Shown: piece by piece, positions 36,658 to 44,695 of the stretch
Layout: each line of letters begins with the position of its first letter
Position numbering within the stretch: position 1 is the first letter of the stretch
DNA from: Stenotrophomonas sp. 169
Lineage (GTDB): Bacteria > Pseudomonadota > Gammaproteobacteria > Xanthomonadales > Xanthomonadaceae
Length of the DNA stretch: 64,000 bases
Direction: 5' to 3'
Assembly: GCF_014621775.1 (NCBI RefSeq)
Contig: NZ_CP061204.1
Span: forward strand, 702,501-766,500
Notes under the pieces: generated by a model
What the model was told of the DNA's origin: nothing
The model's input: the letters and a program-made list of their open reading frames with translations, nothing else
Database searches by the model: none
Program-made: the position numbers and the translations under genes

Positions 36658-37632
36658 ATGCTCTACCGCCGTCTCGGGTCCTCCGGGCTGAAGCTTTCCG
36701 CGCTGTCCTTCGGCGCCTGGGTCACCTTTGGCGAGCAGATCGCCCGGGACCAAGCGCGCAATCTGGTAGCTGCGGCGTGGGATAACGGCATCAACTTCTT
36801 CGACAATGCCGAGGCCTATGCCAACGGTCGCGCCGAACAGGTGATGGGGGATGTGATCGCCGACCTGCGCCTGCCGCGCGATGGTTTCTGCGTGTCCAGC
36901 AAAGTCTTCTTCGGCAGTGCAGCCGACCCAGGGCCGACCCAGCGCGGGCTGTCGCGCAAGCACGTCACCGATGCCTGCCATGCGGCGTTGAAGCGCCTGC
37001 GGGTGGACTATCTGGATCTTTATTACTGCCACCGGCCAGACCCGGATACGCCCATCGGGGAGACCGTGCGCGCGATGGATACGTTGGTGCGGCAGGGCAA
37101 AGTGCTGTACTGGGGCACCTCTGAATGGTCGGCACTGCAGGTCCAGGAGGCGGTGGATTTCGCGCAGCACCACAACCTGCACGGTCCGACCATGGAGCAG
37201 CCGCAGTACAACCTGCTGCATCGCGACCGGGTGGAACGCGAGTACGCCGCGCTGTATGCGGATCCGGGCCTGGGCATCACCACCTTCTCGCCGCTGGCGT
37301 CCGGGTTGCTGACCGGCAAGTACAACGATGGATTCCCCGCCGGCTCCCGACTGGGGCGGGACGGGATGGAATGGCTGCAGGACCTGGTGTTGGGGGCGGA
37401 CGGTCCGGCGCGGATGACACAGTTGCGTCGCTACGCACGACTGGCAGCCGATCTGGGACAGTCGCCGGCCACGCTGGCCATTGCCTGGTGCCTGCGCAAT
37501 CCGAACGTGTCCAGCGTGATCCTCGGTGCCAGCCGGGTGGAGCAGTTGCTGCAGAACCTGCAGGCACTGGAGCTGCTGACCGCAATGGATGACGACGTAT
37601 GGGCCCAGGTCGAAGCCGTGTTCGCCGACTGA
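36658..37632 (+). CDS. Aldo/keto reductase, Kv-beta-like
   Basis: 324-aa NADPH-dependent oxidoreductase with a TIM barrel. Catalytic residues fit the family: Asp and Tyr in FFDNAEAYANGRAEQVMG, Lys in SSKVFFG and His in YYCHRPDPDTP. The sequence MLYRRLGSSGLKLSALSFGAW and VEREYAALYADPGLGITTFSP resemble the YghZ/potassium-channel-beta branch. CAGGAG five bases before ATG 36658 supports this start. Physiological substrate unknown, perhaps reactive aldehydes. It stands alone, divergent from nupC. Confidence 0.9.
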   Translation: MLYRRLGSSGLKLSALSFGAWVTFGEQIARDQARNLVAAAWDNGINFFDNAEAYANGRAEQVMGDVIADLRLPRDGFCVSSKVFFGSAADPGPTQRGLSRKHVTDACHAALKRLRVDYLDLYYCHRPDPDTPIGETVRAMDTLVRQGKVLYWGTSEWSALQVQEAVDFAQHHNLHGPTMEQPQYNLLHRDRVEREYAALYADPGLGITTFSPLASGLLTGKYNDGFPAGSRLGRDGMEWLQDLVLGADGPARMTQLRRYARLAADLGQSPATLAIAWCLRNPNVSSVILGASRVEQLLQNLQALELLTAMDDDVWAQVEAVFAD

Positions 37633-37663
37633 GTTCCGGGGGCGGACGTGTCCGCATCCTGCC

Positions 37664-37752
37664 TGTAGCGCCGAGCCGTGCTCGGCGGGCACCTGAAGCG
37701 CCGTGCTGCGCGCTGCGCGCTGCGCGCTCGCCGAGCTTGGCTCGGCGCTACC
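37664..37752. repeat. Inverted pair of SMAG palindromes
   Basis: GTAGCGCCGAGCCGTG.. at 37664 and its inverted partner ending GCTACC at 37752. The centre holds a GCGCTGC microrepeat (CGCTGCGCGCTGCGCGCTCG). Confidence 0.88.
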
Positions 37753-37854
37753 GATCTCCCGAAATACGTTAATTTGATAGATAGGGGCTATCGATATTGA
37801 TTGAGTGATCATCAATCCCATCGATCAAATTGAGAATGGGTGTTGATTGCGAAC

Positions 37855-37874
37855 TGAGAATCGTTATCATTTGA
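37855..37874 (+). promoter_or_regulatory. Fur box and promoter of hemP
   Basis: GAGAATCGTTATCATTTGA matches most of the 19-bp Fur consensus. It overlaps a promoter with TTGATT (37843-37848) and TATCAT (37865-37870), 16 bp apart, 30 bases before the hemP ATG. The AT-rich stretch upstream (37755-37850) has further short inverted repeats such as GATAG/CTATC, ATTGAT/ATCAAT and CCCAT/ATGGG. Confidence 0.8.
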
Positions 37875-37900
37875 CTCGCCCCTCGCAACGAGTCCAGACG

Positions 37901-38095
37901 ATGAATGCTCAAGCTGTGCTGCTGCGCCCCGAAGTTCTGACCCTCCGTGATCGCCCGGTTCGTGCCGTGCCTGCCGAGGAAGTGATCGACAGCGAAGCCC
38001 TGCTGAAAGGGCGCCGCGAGATCCTCATCCAGCACGGTGACCGGTTCTACCGGTTGCGCCATACCAGCAACGACAAGCTGATCCTGACCAAGTAA
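37901..38095 (+). CDS. hemP: Hemin uptake protein HemP
   Basis: Small 64-aa protein with the HemP core: EVIDSEALLKGRREILIQHG, then YRLRHTSNDKLILTK at the C-terminus. HemP proteins accompany hemin uptake genes and are needed for receptor expression or hemin use in some species. The ATG at 37901 follows the Fur box; an upstream in-frame ATG (37847) would lie before the -10 box and is rejected. No TonB-dependent hemin receptor follows in this window; the next gene is a HemS-like protein. Confidence 0.88.
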   Translation: MNAQAVLLRPEVLTLRDRPVRAVPAEEVIDSEALLKGRREILIQHGDRFYRLRHTSNDKLILTK

Positions 38096-38269
38096 CCGGG
38101 TCGGCCGCCTCCCTCCCTCCCGGTGTCAGCGCACCCGGTGCGCTGGCACTGTCACAGGCGGTCGCCCCACCTGTCTCTCTCCCCCTCGTCTTCCGCCCAT
38201 TGCCCTCGTGGCAATGGCGGCGGCCGGGGGCTCCTCTTCCGCTCCTTGCGATCTCCATGAGGTGATTCC

Positions 38270-38827
38270 ATGAGCAGAGCCTTGCCTGCAGTGCGCGCGT
38301 CCTTGCCGCGCAGCCTGCCGCTGCAGCCCATCCACCGCCCGAGCGCCTCCGAGCTCGCGGCGCTCGGCACCGTACTGTGCCTCTATCGCGCCGACAGCAA
38401 TGAACTGGCCGGCTGGCAACAGGCAGTGGCCGCCCACGCCTGCCAAGGCCTGGACAGCGAAGGCGTGCGCGAAAGCCTGTGCTTCACCGATGCGCGAGGC
38501 CGCTGTTGCTGGCGCCTGTACCTGCTGCCTGATAGTGACTTCCTGGCATGGGACCGGCTTGTCAGCGGTCTCGCTGTACGCCCGGTAGGCAGCGAGGATG
38601 CCAGCGTGGGCGAGCGACTATGGCGCCGTCTCGCCGGCAGCCTCGGTGGTCAGCGGTGGCGCATGTGTGTTGTGCAGTTGCACGCGGTGGAGCAGGGCAG
38701 TGGCCTCGCGGCAAGCCTGGCGCCGTTGTCGTCGCTGGGAAGCGCGGCAGCTCGACGCATCGCGCGGCTGGAAAGTGCCGACGGCGCCGTTGACGCGCCG
38801 CCCCGGCCGGCGCTGCATCTGCTGTAG
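38270..38827 (+). CDS. Putative HemS/ChuX-like hemin-handling protein
   Basis: 185-aa protein of uncertain function. The segment ESLCFTDARGRCCWRLYLLP followed by DSDFLAWDRLV resembles the repeated core of HemS/ChuX heme-utilisation proteins (a strand-turn FxDxxG, then a helix with AWxxLV), but only one such half is present and the rest is divergent. The link to heme rests on this resemblance and on the 174-bp distance to hemP in the same direction. No signal peptide or heme-binding CP motif is obvious. AGGTGATTCC before the ATG offers a ribosome-binding site. Confidence 0.5.
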   Translation: MSRALPAVRASLPRSLPLQPIHRPSASELAALGTVLCLYRADSNELAGWQQAVAAHACQGLDSEGVRESLCFTDARGRCCWRLYLLPDSDFLAWDRLVSGLAVRPVGSEDASVGERLWRRLAGSLGGQRWRMCVVQLHAVEQGSGLAASLAPLSSLGSAAARRIARLESADGAVDAPPRPALHLL

Positions 38828-38890
38828 CACGCACAGCGAAGCATTGCCCGGTGACAGGCGCACGGCCTGTCCGGTGCCAGTCGGAAAAGC

Positions 38891-38957
38891 TGACGGCCAG
38901 CGGCCGTCACTACCGAAGGCGAGGCCGTCACTACCGCGTCCGGCGGCCGTCGCTACC
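38891..38957. repeat. GTAG-type repeats with GGCCGTC core
   Basis: TGACGGCCAGCGGCCGTCACTACC (first 19 bases form the palindrome) is followed by two half copies ending GCCGTCACTACC and GCCGTCGCTACC. They lie between convergent genes. Confidence 0.85.
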
Positions 38958-38968
38958 GGGGCGCTCAC

Positions 38969-39307
38969 TCACTCCTTGAACATGAGCAACGCGGCGACCA
39001 CGATCAGCGCGAACGCGGCGTAGTGGTTCCATTTCAGCGGCTGGTCGAGGTAGAACGCAGAGAACACCGCGAACACCACCAGGGTGATGACTTCCTGCAT
39101 GCCCTTGAGCTGCGGTGCCGAATACACCGCACTGCCCAGTCGGTTGCCCGGTACCTGCAGGCAGTACTCGAAGAACGCGATTCCCCAGCTGATCAGGATC
39201 ACCGTCATCAGCGGCGCGGTCTTGAACTTCAGGTGCCCATACCAGGCGAAGGTCATGAAGATGTTGCTGCCCAGGAGCAGCAGCACGGGATAAAGGTACT
39301 GGGCCAT
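38969..39307 (-). CDS. DMT-family protein DUF486
   Basis: 112-aa integral membrane protein with four predicted helices: YLYPVLLLLGSNIFMTFAWY, LMTVILISWGIAFFEYCLQV, MQEVITLVVFAVFSAFYL and AAFALIVVAALLM. The GNRLGSAVYSAPQLKGMQEV loop is typical of DUF486, relatives of small multidrug-resistance-type transporters. The substrate is unknown. ATG 39307 is preferred over the GTG at 39316. Confidence 0.88.
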   Translation of the reverse strand: MAQYLYPVLLLLGSNIFMTFAWYGHLKFKTAPLMTVILISWGIAFFEYCLQVPGNRLGSAVYSAPQLKGMQEVITLVVFAVFSAFYLDQPLKWNHYAAFALIVVAALLMFKE

Positions 39308-39371
39308 GTCGATCACGCCGGTGGAGTGGGCGGATTATGCGCCTGCGGCGTGGGCGACAGGTCAACGGCCT

Positions 39372-40514
39372 TCAGTCCTTGAGTGCGGAGCCGTGCGTCA
39401 GGGTCTCCCACAGGAAATGGAAGTCACCCTGGCTGGGACGGTGCGCGGCCAACCATCCGGCGGTGTGCGGAAGTGCCTGTCCCAGGCGGCCGGCGAAATG
39501 GGAATAGCCGATCTCCAGCGTGCCGCGCACATCCGATACCAGTTTCCCCTTGCACAACCATGTCGGGATGTCCGGGCGGCCCAGCATGTCGGTGTGGAAC
39601 TCCATCGCTGCCACGAGCCGTTCGCCCTGCGCCTGGTACAGGCTGCCCCCCTGCAGGCGATTGGTCTCCGCTGCATTGAGGTAGGCGGCCAGGCCGTAGG
39701 CCGTGTGCTCCAGGTCGCGGCAGGTCTCCTCTGCCAGTCCGGCCGCCATGACCGTCTGGCCGAACCACAAGGTTTCGATGGGCGTCGCGCAGCCAGGACG
39801 CGGTAGCGGGGTGGCGCCATCCACCGGCATGTACACATAGGTAGGCAAGCGGGTGTTCCAATCATTCACCGCGCTGTCGTAGAGATCGCGTCGATCGGTG
39901 TAGATGCCCATGTTCATGCGTGCCTCGATACCGCTGGCATGCCAGTTTCCTCCCGGACAGGGCCCCATCCGGTTGATGTCGGGCAGGTACTGCGCGATCA
40001 GCCAATCACCGAAGCGCCGCGCATCCGCTGCCGGCCACACCGTGCTGGTATGGCGGATGATCTCCGCCGAACGCGTCCACAGCTGCGCCGTCCACGATGC
40101 CTGCAGCGGCGCGTTGCTGTTTTCGTGGCCGCCGGAAAGCGTGGTCGCCCAGGCGTCCATGATCTCCGCGGCCTTGCGTGCATGCGCCTCATCGCCCAGG
40201 TACGCCCACAGCAACGCGTGGGTGTACGCGGCCTTGGCATCATCACGTTCGGGTTTGCAGCCGATGCTGGGCTTGTCGAACGACCCGCATTCCACCTTCG
40301 CGAACGGGGTGGCGACATGCTCCAGCGACGCCAAGGGGCTCTTGCGCAGGGTGGCCATGGCGGCGGTCTTGAGCGGATCGCCGGCGCGCAGCGCTTCGCG
40401 TGTTGCCTGCAGCGCCGGCGCATCGAGCAGGATGCCGGGATGGATGAAGGCCTGCGCGTGGGCGATGGCGGGGGACAGCAGGGTGAACGAGAGCAGCAAC
40501 GCAGGTGTGCGCAT
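39372..40514 (-). CDS. Exported alginate-lyase-family protein
   Basis: 380-aa protein with a signal peptide (MRTPALLLSFTLLSPAIAHA). The rest is an alpha/alpha-barrel-type fold with DDAKAAYTHALLWAYLGDEA, GGHENSNAPLQASWTAQLW, CPGGNWHASGIEARMNMGIY and a C-terminal GYSHFAGRLG. These fit the alginate lyase domain family (PF05426-like), which cleaves uronate polymers in the periplasm or outside. The exact polymer is unknown; the canonical PL5 NNHSYW-type motif is not seen, so it may act on another acidic glycan. It has four cysteines. No carbohydrate operon surrounds it. Confidence 0.72.
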   Translation of the reverse strand: MRTPALLLSFTLLSPAIAHAQAFIHPGILLDAPALQATREALRAGDPLKTAAMATLRKSPLASLEHVATPFAKVECGSFDKPSIGCKPERDDAKAAYTHALLWAYLGDEAHARKAAEIMDAWATTLSGGHENSNAPLQASWTAQLWTRSAEIIRHTSTVWPAADARRFGDWLIAQYLPDINRMGPCPGGNWHASGIEARMNMGIYTDRRDLYDSAVNDWNTRLPTYVYMPVDGATPLPRPGCATPIETLWFGQTVMAAGLAEETCRDLEHTAYGLAAYLNAAETNRLQGGSLYQAQGERLVAAMEFHTDMLGRPDIPTWLCKGKLVSDVRGTLEIGYSHFAGRLGQALPHTAGWLAAHRPSQGDFHFLWETLTHGSALKD

Positions 40515-40647
40515 TGGAGCGACCTCCTTGAAGGAGCCTCCACGCTAATCGCGTCGGATTCTGGAGGTCATCGGCCAAGCACTGACGTGCGCGTCGGTAC
40601 ACGCCTGCGATGCGCGGCGGCGCCTTGCCGATGGGGTCGGACACGTT

Positions 40648-40672
40648 CCGCCGAGCATGGCTCGGCGCTACC
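40648..40672. repeat. SMAG palindrome
   Basis: Single inverted copy CCGCCGAGC-ATG-GCTCGGC ending GCTACC, followed by GTTTTTC. It lies downstream of the permease gene. Confidence 0.88.
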
Positions 40673-40726
40673 GTTTTTCAGCTTCCGGAGCCGGTCAGAG
40701 GGTCAGGCGGGTGGCGACCCGTTCCC

Positions 40727-43243
40727 CTATACCTCGCGCAGCGCCAAGGCTGGCGGGGTATGCAGGATGCGCCGCGTGCCCCACCAGCCGGCGACCACGC
40801 TGAGCGCCACACCGCCTGCGCCACCCAGCAACAGCCCGGTCCACGGCGGCGACAAGGCCAGTTCGAACACCTGCCGCGACACCACCACGCCGATGATCGC
40901 GGCCGCACCCACGGCGAGGATCGCCGCAAGCAGGCCCAGCGCACCGAACTCCACCAGCACCGCGCCACGCAGTTGCCGGCGCGTGGCGCCCAGCGTGCGC
41001 AGCACCGCACTGTCATAGCGACGCTCACCGGCGGTGGATTGCAATGCAGCCAGCAGCACCAGCACGCCGGCCAACAGGCTGAACCCCATGACCACCTGGA
41101 TCGCCTGCGCAACGCGGTCCATCACCTGCCGTACTTCGCTGATCAGCCCATCGATATCCAGCAGCGACAGGTTGGGCTGCTCGCGCACCAGCTTGCCCAG
41201 GCCGGCCGCCTTCGCGCGCGGCAGGTGGAAGGCCGAGATCAGGTTGTAGGGCGCATCGCCCACCGCATTGGCATTCACCAGCAGGAAGAAGTTCACCCGG
41301 AAGCTGTTCCATTCGGCCTTGCGGATGCTGGTGACGGTGTAGTCGCGCTGCTGCTCGCCCACTTGAAGGGTGATGCGGTCTCCCAGCTTGGCGCCGTAGC
41401 GCGTGGCCCAGCCTTCTTCCACGGAGGCCTCCGCCGCGGTGCTGTCGGCTGCCCAGAACCGACCCTGCAGCAGCTGGTTCGCAGGCGGGAAGGTCGTGCG
41501 CCAGCTGAAGTTCAGTGGCCGGTCGCGATCGTTGTCGGCCCCGGCAGGCTGCTGCGGGCCATTATCCTGCTCGGCTTGCTGATCATCACCACGTCGGCGC
41601 GGGGCTTCACCATTCAACGCCAGCAGGCGACCGGTCGCGAACGGTTCCACGCTCGCATCCACGGCACCCTGCGCCTGCAATGCGTCCAGCACACGTTGGC
41701 GCTGGTCCGGCTGGATGTTCATCAGGAAATAGTTCGGGGTGTCGGCCGGCAGGCGGTCACGCCACTGCTGCAGCAGGCCGGGACCCACGACGGCCAGCAT
41801 CAGCAGCGAGCACAGCGACAGCGATAGACCCACCAGTTGCATCACCGCCAGGCCTCGGCGGCGGGTCAGCGCGGCCAGGCCCAGTCGCCAGTTGCCATGC
41901 AGCCGGTGCTGCACCCCGCGCACCAGCGTCAGCAGCGCGAAGCCACCGATCCCGGCCAGCAGTGCCAGCGCGGCCAGCCCGCCCAGTACCCAGAGGGCAA
42001 GTTTCAGGTCGCCGGTGACCTGCACGGTCAGCGCCAGGCTGGCCAGCAACGCGCCGGCGTACACCAGCACCGAGGTGGGCGGCAGGGTGGCGAAGCTGCG
42101 GTTGAGCACGCGCATCGGCGCGACGTTGCGCAGGCGCAGCAGGGGCGGCAGGCCGAAGCCCATCAGCAGCAGCAAGCCGATACCTGCGCCCGTCAGGGCC
42201 GGCATCGCCTGCGGTAACGGCAATCGCTGCGGGACCAGTCCGCCGAGAATCTGCACCAGCCCTTCCTGCGCGGCCATGCCGATCAGCACCCCGACCAGGC
42301 AGGCAGGGATGGCCATCAGCAGCAACTGCAGGGCCAGGCCGGCCAGGATGTCGCGCTGGCGGGCGCCCAGACAGCGCAGCACGGCGACCTGATCGATGCG
42401 CTGCAGTGCGAACCGGTTCGCCGCCAGCGCGGTGGCCACGCCGGACAGCAGTACGGCCAGCAGCGCGCTCAGGCCGAGGAAGCGTCCGGCCAGCTGGAAC
42501 GACTCGCGCACGCCGCGCTGGGTATCGCCGAGCCCGACCAGCCGCAGCCCTTGCACGCGCGGTTGCAGCCACGCGCGGAAGCTGGCGATGGCCTCCGGTT
42601 CGCCGGCGAACATGGTGCGATAACTGATGCGGCTGCCTGGATCGAGCAGGCCGGTGCCTTCCACGTCTGCACGATTGACCAGCAACGTCGGTGACAGGGT
42701 CAGCAGTTCGCTTGAGGTGTCCGGCTCGGCTTCGATGCTGCCTGCAATGCGCAGGGTGCCCGCGCCGAACTCCAGGTCATCGCCGATGCGCAGGTCCAGG
42801 GCCTGCAGCAGGCGCGGGTCGGCCCAGGCCTGGCCCGGTGCAGGCGCGGCGGCGGCATCGTCCAGCCGCGCATCGCTGCCCGTGCGTACGCGCAACTGGC
42901 CGCGTAGCGGATAGCCTGCTTCCACGGCCTTGATGGTGGCCATCTGGCTGGCCTCGCCATGGAACAACACGCTGCCGAACGCGGCGATGCGGGTACTGCG
43001 CAGACCGCGCTGCGTGGCCTCGGCGGCGAATTCCGCAGGCGGCTCGGCGCGTCCACTGACGCCCAGGTCGCCACCGATCATTTCAGCCGTGCTGTTGGCA
43101 AGTGCCAGGTTGACCCGGTCCACCAACGTGCCCACCGCGGTCATCACCGCCACGCCGAGCACCAGCGCGGCAAACACCGTCAGCAGGTCGCCGGCCAGCG
43201 CTTCCCGTCGCAGCGAACGCAGGGCGTGGCGCAGCAGGTTCAT
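40727..43243 (-). CDS. ybbP: ABC transporter permease, YbbP/FtsX family
   Basis: 838-aa inner-membrane protein with an N-terminal helix (about 20-42), a large periplasmic domain, three central helices, then a second FtsX-type unit ending near the C-terminus (RRILHTPPALALREV). Two FtsX domains (about 260-380 and 715-830) make it a MacB/LolE-like single-chain permease. It overlaps the ATP-binding subunit gene ybbA by 4 bp. The ybbA-ybbP pair next to tesA is conserved from E. coli. A role in lipid or envelope export is suspected but unproven. Confidence 0.9.
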   Translation of the reverse strand: MNLLRHALRSLRREALAGDLLTVFAALVLGVAVMTAVGTLVDRVNLALANSTAEMIGGDLGVSGRAEPPAEFAAEATQRGLRSTRIAAFGSVLFHGEASQMATIKAVEAGYPLRGQLRVRTGSDARLDDAAAAPAPGQAWADPRLLQALDLRIGDDLEFGAGTLRIAGSIEAEPDTSSELLTLSPTLLVNRADVEGTGLLDPGSRISYRTMFAGEPEAIASFRAWLQPRVQGLRLVGLGDTQRGVRESFQLAGRFLGLSALLAVLLSGVATALAANRFALQRIDQVAVLRCLGARQRDILAGLALQLLLMAIPACLVGVLIGMAAQEGLVQILGGLVPQRLPLPQAMPALTGAGIGLLLLMGFGLPPLLRLRNVAPMRVLNRSFATLPPTSVLVYAGALLASLALTVQVTGDLKLALWVLGGLAALALLAGIGGFALLTLVRGVQHRLHGNWRLGLAALTRRRGLAVMQLVGLSLSLCSLLMLAVVGPGLLQQWRDRLPADTPNYFLMNIQPDQRQRVLDALQAQGAVDASVEPFATGRLLALNGEAPRRRGDDQQAEQDNGPQQPAGADNDRDRPLNFSWRTTFPPANQLLQGRFWAADSTAAEASVEEGWATRYGAKLGDRITLQVGEQQRDYTVTSIRKAEWNSFRVNFFLLVNANAVGDAPYNLISAFHLPRAKAAGLGKLVREQPNLSLLDIDGLISEVRQVMDRVAQAIQVVMGFSLLAGVLVLLAALQSTAGERRYDSAVLRTLGATRRQLRGAVLVEFGALGLLAAILAVGAAAIIGVVVSRQVFELALSPPWTGLLLGGAGGVALSVVAGWWGTRRILHTPPALALREV

Positions 43244-43941
43244 GCGACGGCCTCGTGGTGCACCTGCTGCAGGCGTCCATTGTCGATGCGGTGGATGTAC
43301 TGGCAGCGTTGTGCCAGCCGCAGGTCATGGGTGACCAGCACCAGCGTGGTGGCAGTGTCGGCATTCAGCGCGAACAGCAGGTCGCTGATCTGCTGGCCGG
43401 TGGACTGGTCCAGCGAGCCGGTGGGCTCGTCGGCGAACAGGATGCGCGGGCGGGCCACGAAGGCACGCGCCAGCGCGACGCGCTGCTGTTCCCCGCCGGA
43501 CAGCTGGCGCGGATAATGTCGTGCACGGTGCGAAAGGCCCACTGCCGCCAGCACCTCGTCCACCCGCTTGCGGTCTTCGCGGCCAGCAAGCTCCAGCGGC
43601 AGCGCGATGTTCTCCGCAGCGGTGAGGGCAGGCAGCAGGTGGAAGCTCTGGAACACGAAGCCGACTTCACGCGCGCGCAGTTGCGCCCGCGCTTCCTCGT
43701 CCAGCGTGCCGAGCTCGCTGCCGGCCAGCGTGATGCGGCCGCGGCTGGGCAGGTCCAGCCCGGCCAGCAGCCCGAGCAGGGTGGTCTTGCCGGAACCGGA
43801 CGCGCCGACGATGGCAACCGAGGTCCCTTCATGTACGGTCATGCTGATGTTGTCCAGTATGTGGACTTCACCCTCCGGGCCATGCACGGATTTGCCGACC
43901 TGGTCGACGGCGATGGCGACGGGCGCGCTGCGGGGGGACAG
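43240..43941 (-). CDS. ybbA: ABC transporter ATP-binding protein YbbA
   Basis: About 230-aa ATPase partner of YbbP. Walker A GASGSGKTT, the Q-loop VFQSFHLLPALT, signature LSGGEQQRVALARAF, Walker B ILFADEPTGSLD and the H-loop LVTHD are all intact. The start is unresolved: no ATG, GTG or TTG lies at the expected place. CTG at 43941 and ATC at 43950 are the nearest candidates, and the next GTG (43887) would cut off the first beta strand. A GGAG lies 7 bases before the ATC. The gene is divergent from tesA with a gap of 12-21 bp. Confidence 0.9.
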   Translation of the reverse strand: MSPRSAPVAIAVDQVGKSVHGPEGEVHILDNISMTVHEGTSVAIVGASGSGKTTLLGLLAGLDLPSRGRITLAGSELGTLDEEARAQLRAREVGFVFQSFHLLPALTAAENIALPLELAGREDRKRVDEVLAAVGLSHRARHYPRQLSGGEQQRVALARAFVARPRILFADEPTGSLDQSTGQQISDLLFALNADTATTLVLVTHDLRLAQRCQYIHRIDNGRLQQVHHEAVA

Positions 43942-43962
43942 GCTGTCGATAAGGAGACTCCA

Positions 43963-44607
43963 ATGCGCATTACAGGACAGAACCGGCCGTGGGGCCGGAT
44001 GGGGATGCTGCTGGCATGGTTGCTGCTGTTGCCGGTGCTGGCGTGTGCCAAAGGTCAAGCCGGGCCGGTGCTGGTGCTCGGCGACAGCCTCAGTGCTGCC
44101 CACAATATCCCGGCCGGCAGCGGCTGGGTGGACCTGCTGGGCAAGCGGCTCAGCACCCGTTCGGGTCCGACATCCCGCGTGGTCAATGCCAGCATGAGCG
44201 GTGAGACCACCGCCGGCGCGGCAACCCGGCTGCCGGGATTGCTGGCGCGCGAGAAACCCGGGGTGGTGGTGCTTGCCCTGGGCGGCAACGATGCCCTGCG
44301 CGGCCTGACCCCGGCCCAGATCCGCGGCAACCTGGAGAAGATGATCCAGGCCAGCCAGAAAAGCGGGGCCAAGGTGCTGATACTGGGCATCGACGTGCCG
44401 CCCAACTATGGGCCGGCCTACCGCCAGCGCTTGGCCGCGGTGTATCGCGCGCTGGCCGACCAGTACAAGGTGCCGCTGCTCCCGTTCCTGCTGGAAGGCG
44501 TGGCCCTGCAGCCCGGAATGATGCAATCTGACGGCCTGCATCCCACCGCGCAGGCGCAACCCAAGGTGCTGGCCAACGTCTGGCCGCTGTTGCAGCCGCT
44601 GCTCTGA
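43963..44607 (+). CDS. tesA: TesA-type GDSL esterase/thioesterase I
   Basis: 214-aa periplasmic SGNH hydrolase. The signal peptide hydrophobic core is MLLAWLLLLPVLACA. Block I is VLGDSLSAAHNI (Ser42), then GETTAGAATRLP, GGNDALRG, and block V DGLHPTAQAQP (Asp190, His193). AAGGAG seven bases upstream of ATG 43963 fixes the start. It is divergent from ybbA/ybbP as in E. coli. An alternative lipoprotein reading of the ACAK region is possible but lacks a clear LxxC lipobox. Confidence 0.93.
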   Translation: MRITGQNRPWGRMGMLLAWLLLLPVLACAKGQAGPVLVLGDSLSAAHNIPAGSGWVDLLGKRLSTRSGPTSRVVNASMSGETTAGAATRLPGLLAREKPGVVVLALGGNDALRGLTPAQIRGNLEKMIQASQKSGAKVLILGIDVPPNYGPAYRQRLAAVYRALADQYKVPLLPFLLEGVALQPGMMQSDGLHPTAQAQPKVLANVWPLLQPLL

Positions 44608-44615
44608 AACAGGTC

Positions 44616-44632
44616 GCCTGCACCGTGCAGGC
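44616..44632 (+). promoter_or_regulatory. Inverted repeat upstream of the response regulator
   Basis: GCCTGCAC-C-GTGCAGGC, a 17-bp palindrome 9 bases after the tesA stop and 64 bases before the response-regulator ATG. The same half-site recurs after that gene (45422-45458). It could terminate tesA or be an operator. Confidence 0.55.
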
Positions 44633-44695
44633 ACTTCACATCCCGTGCACCCTCGATCCGGCATGTTTCACAAAGCTGAAGTTAGAGGGAAGACC

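Noticed and set aside
43255..43962. N-terminal extension of tesA
   Set aside because: The frame is open upstream only because it is antisense to ybbA; the SD and signal peptide place the start at 43963.
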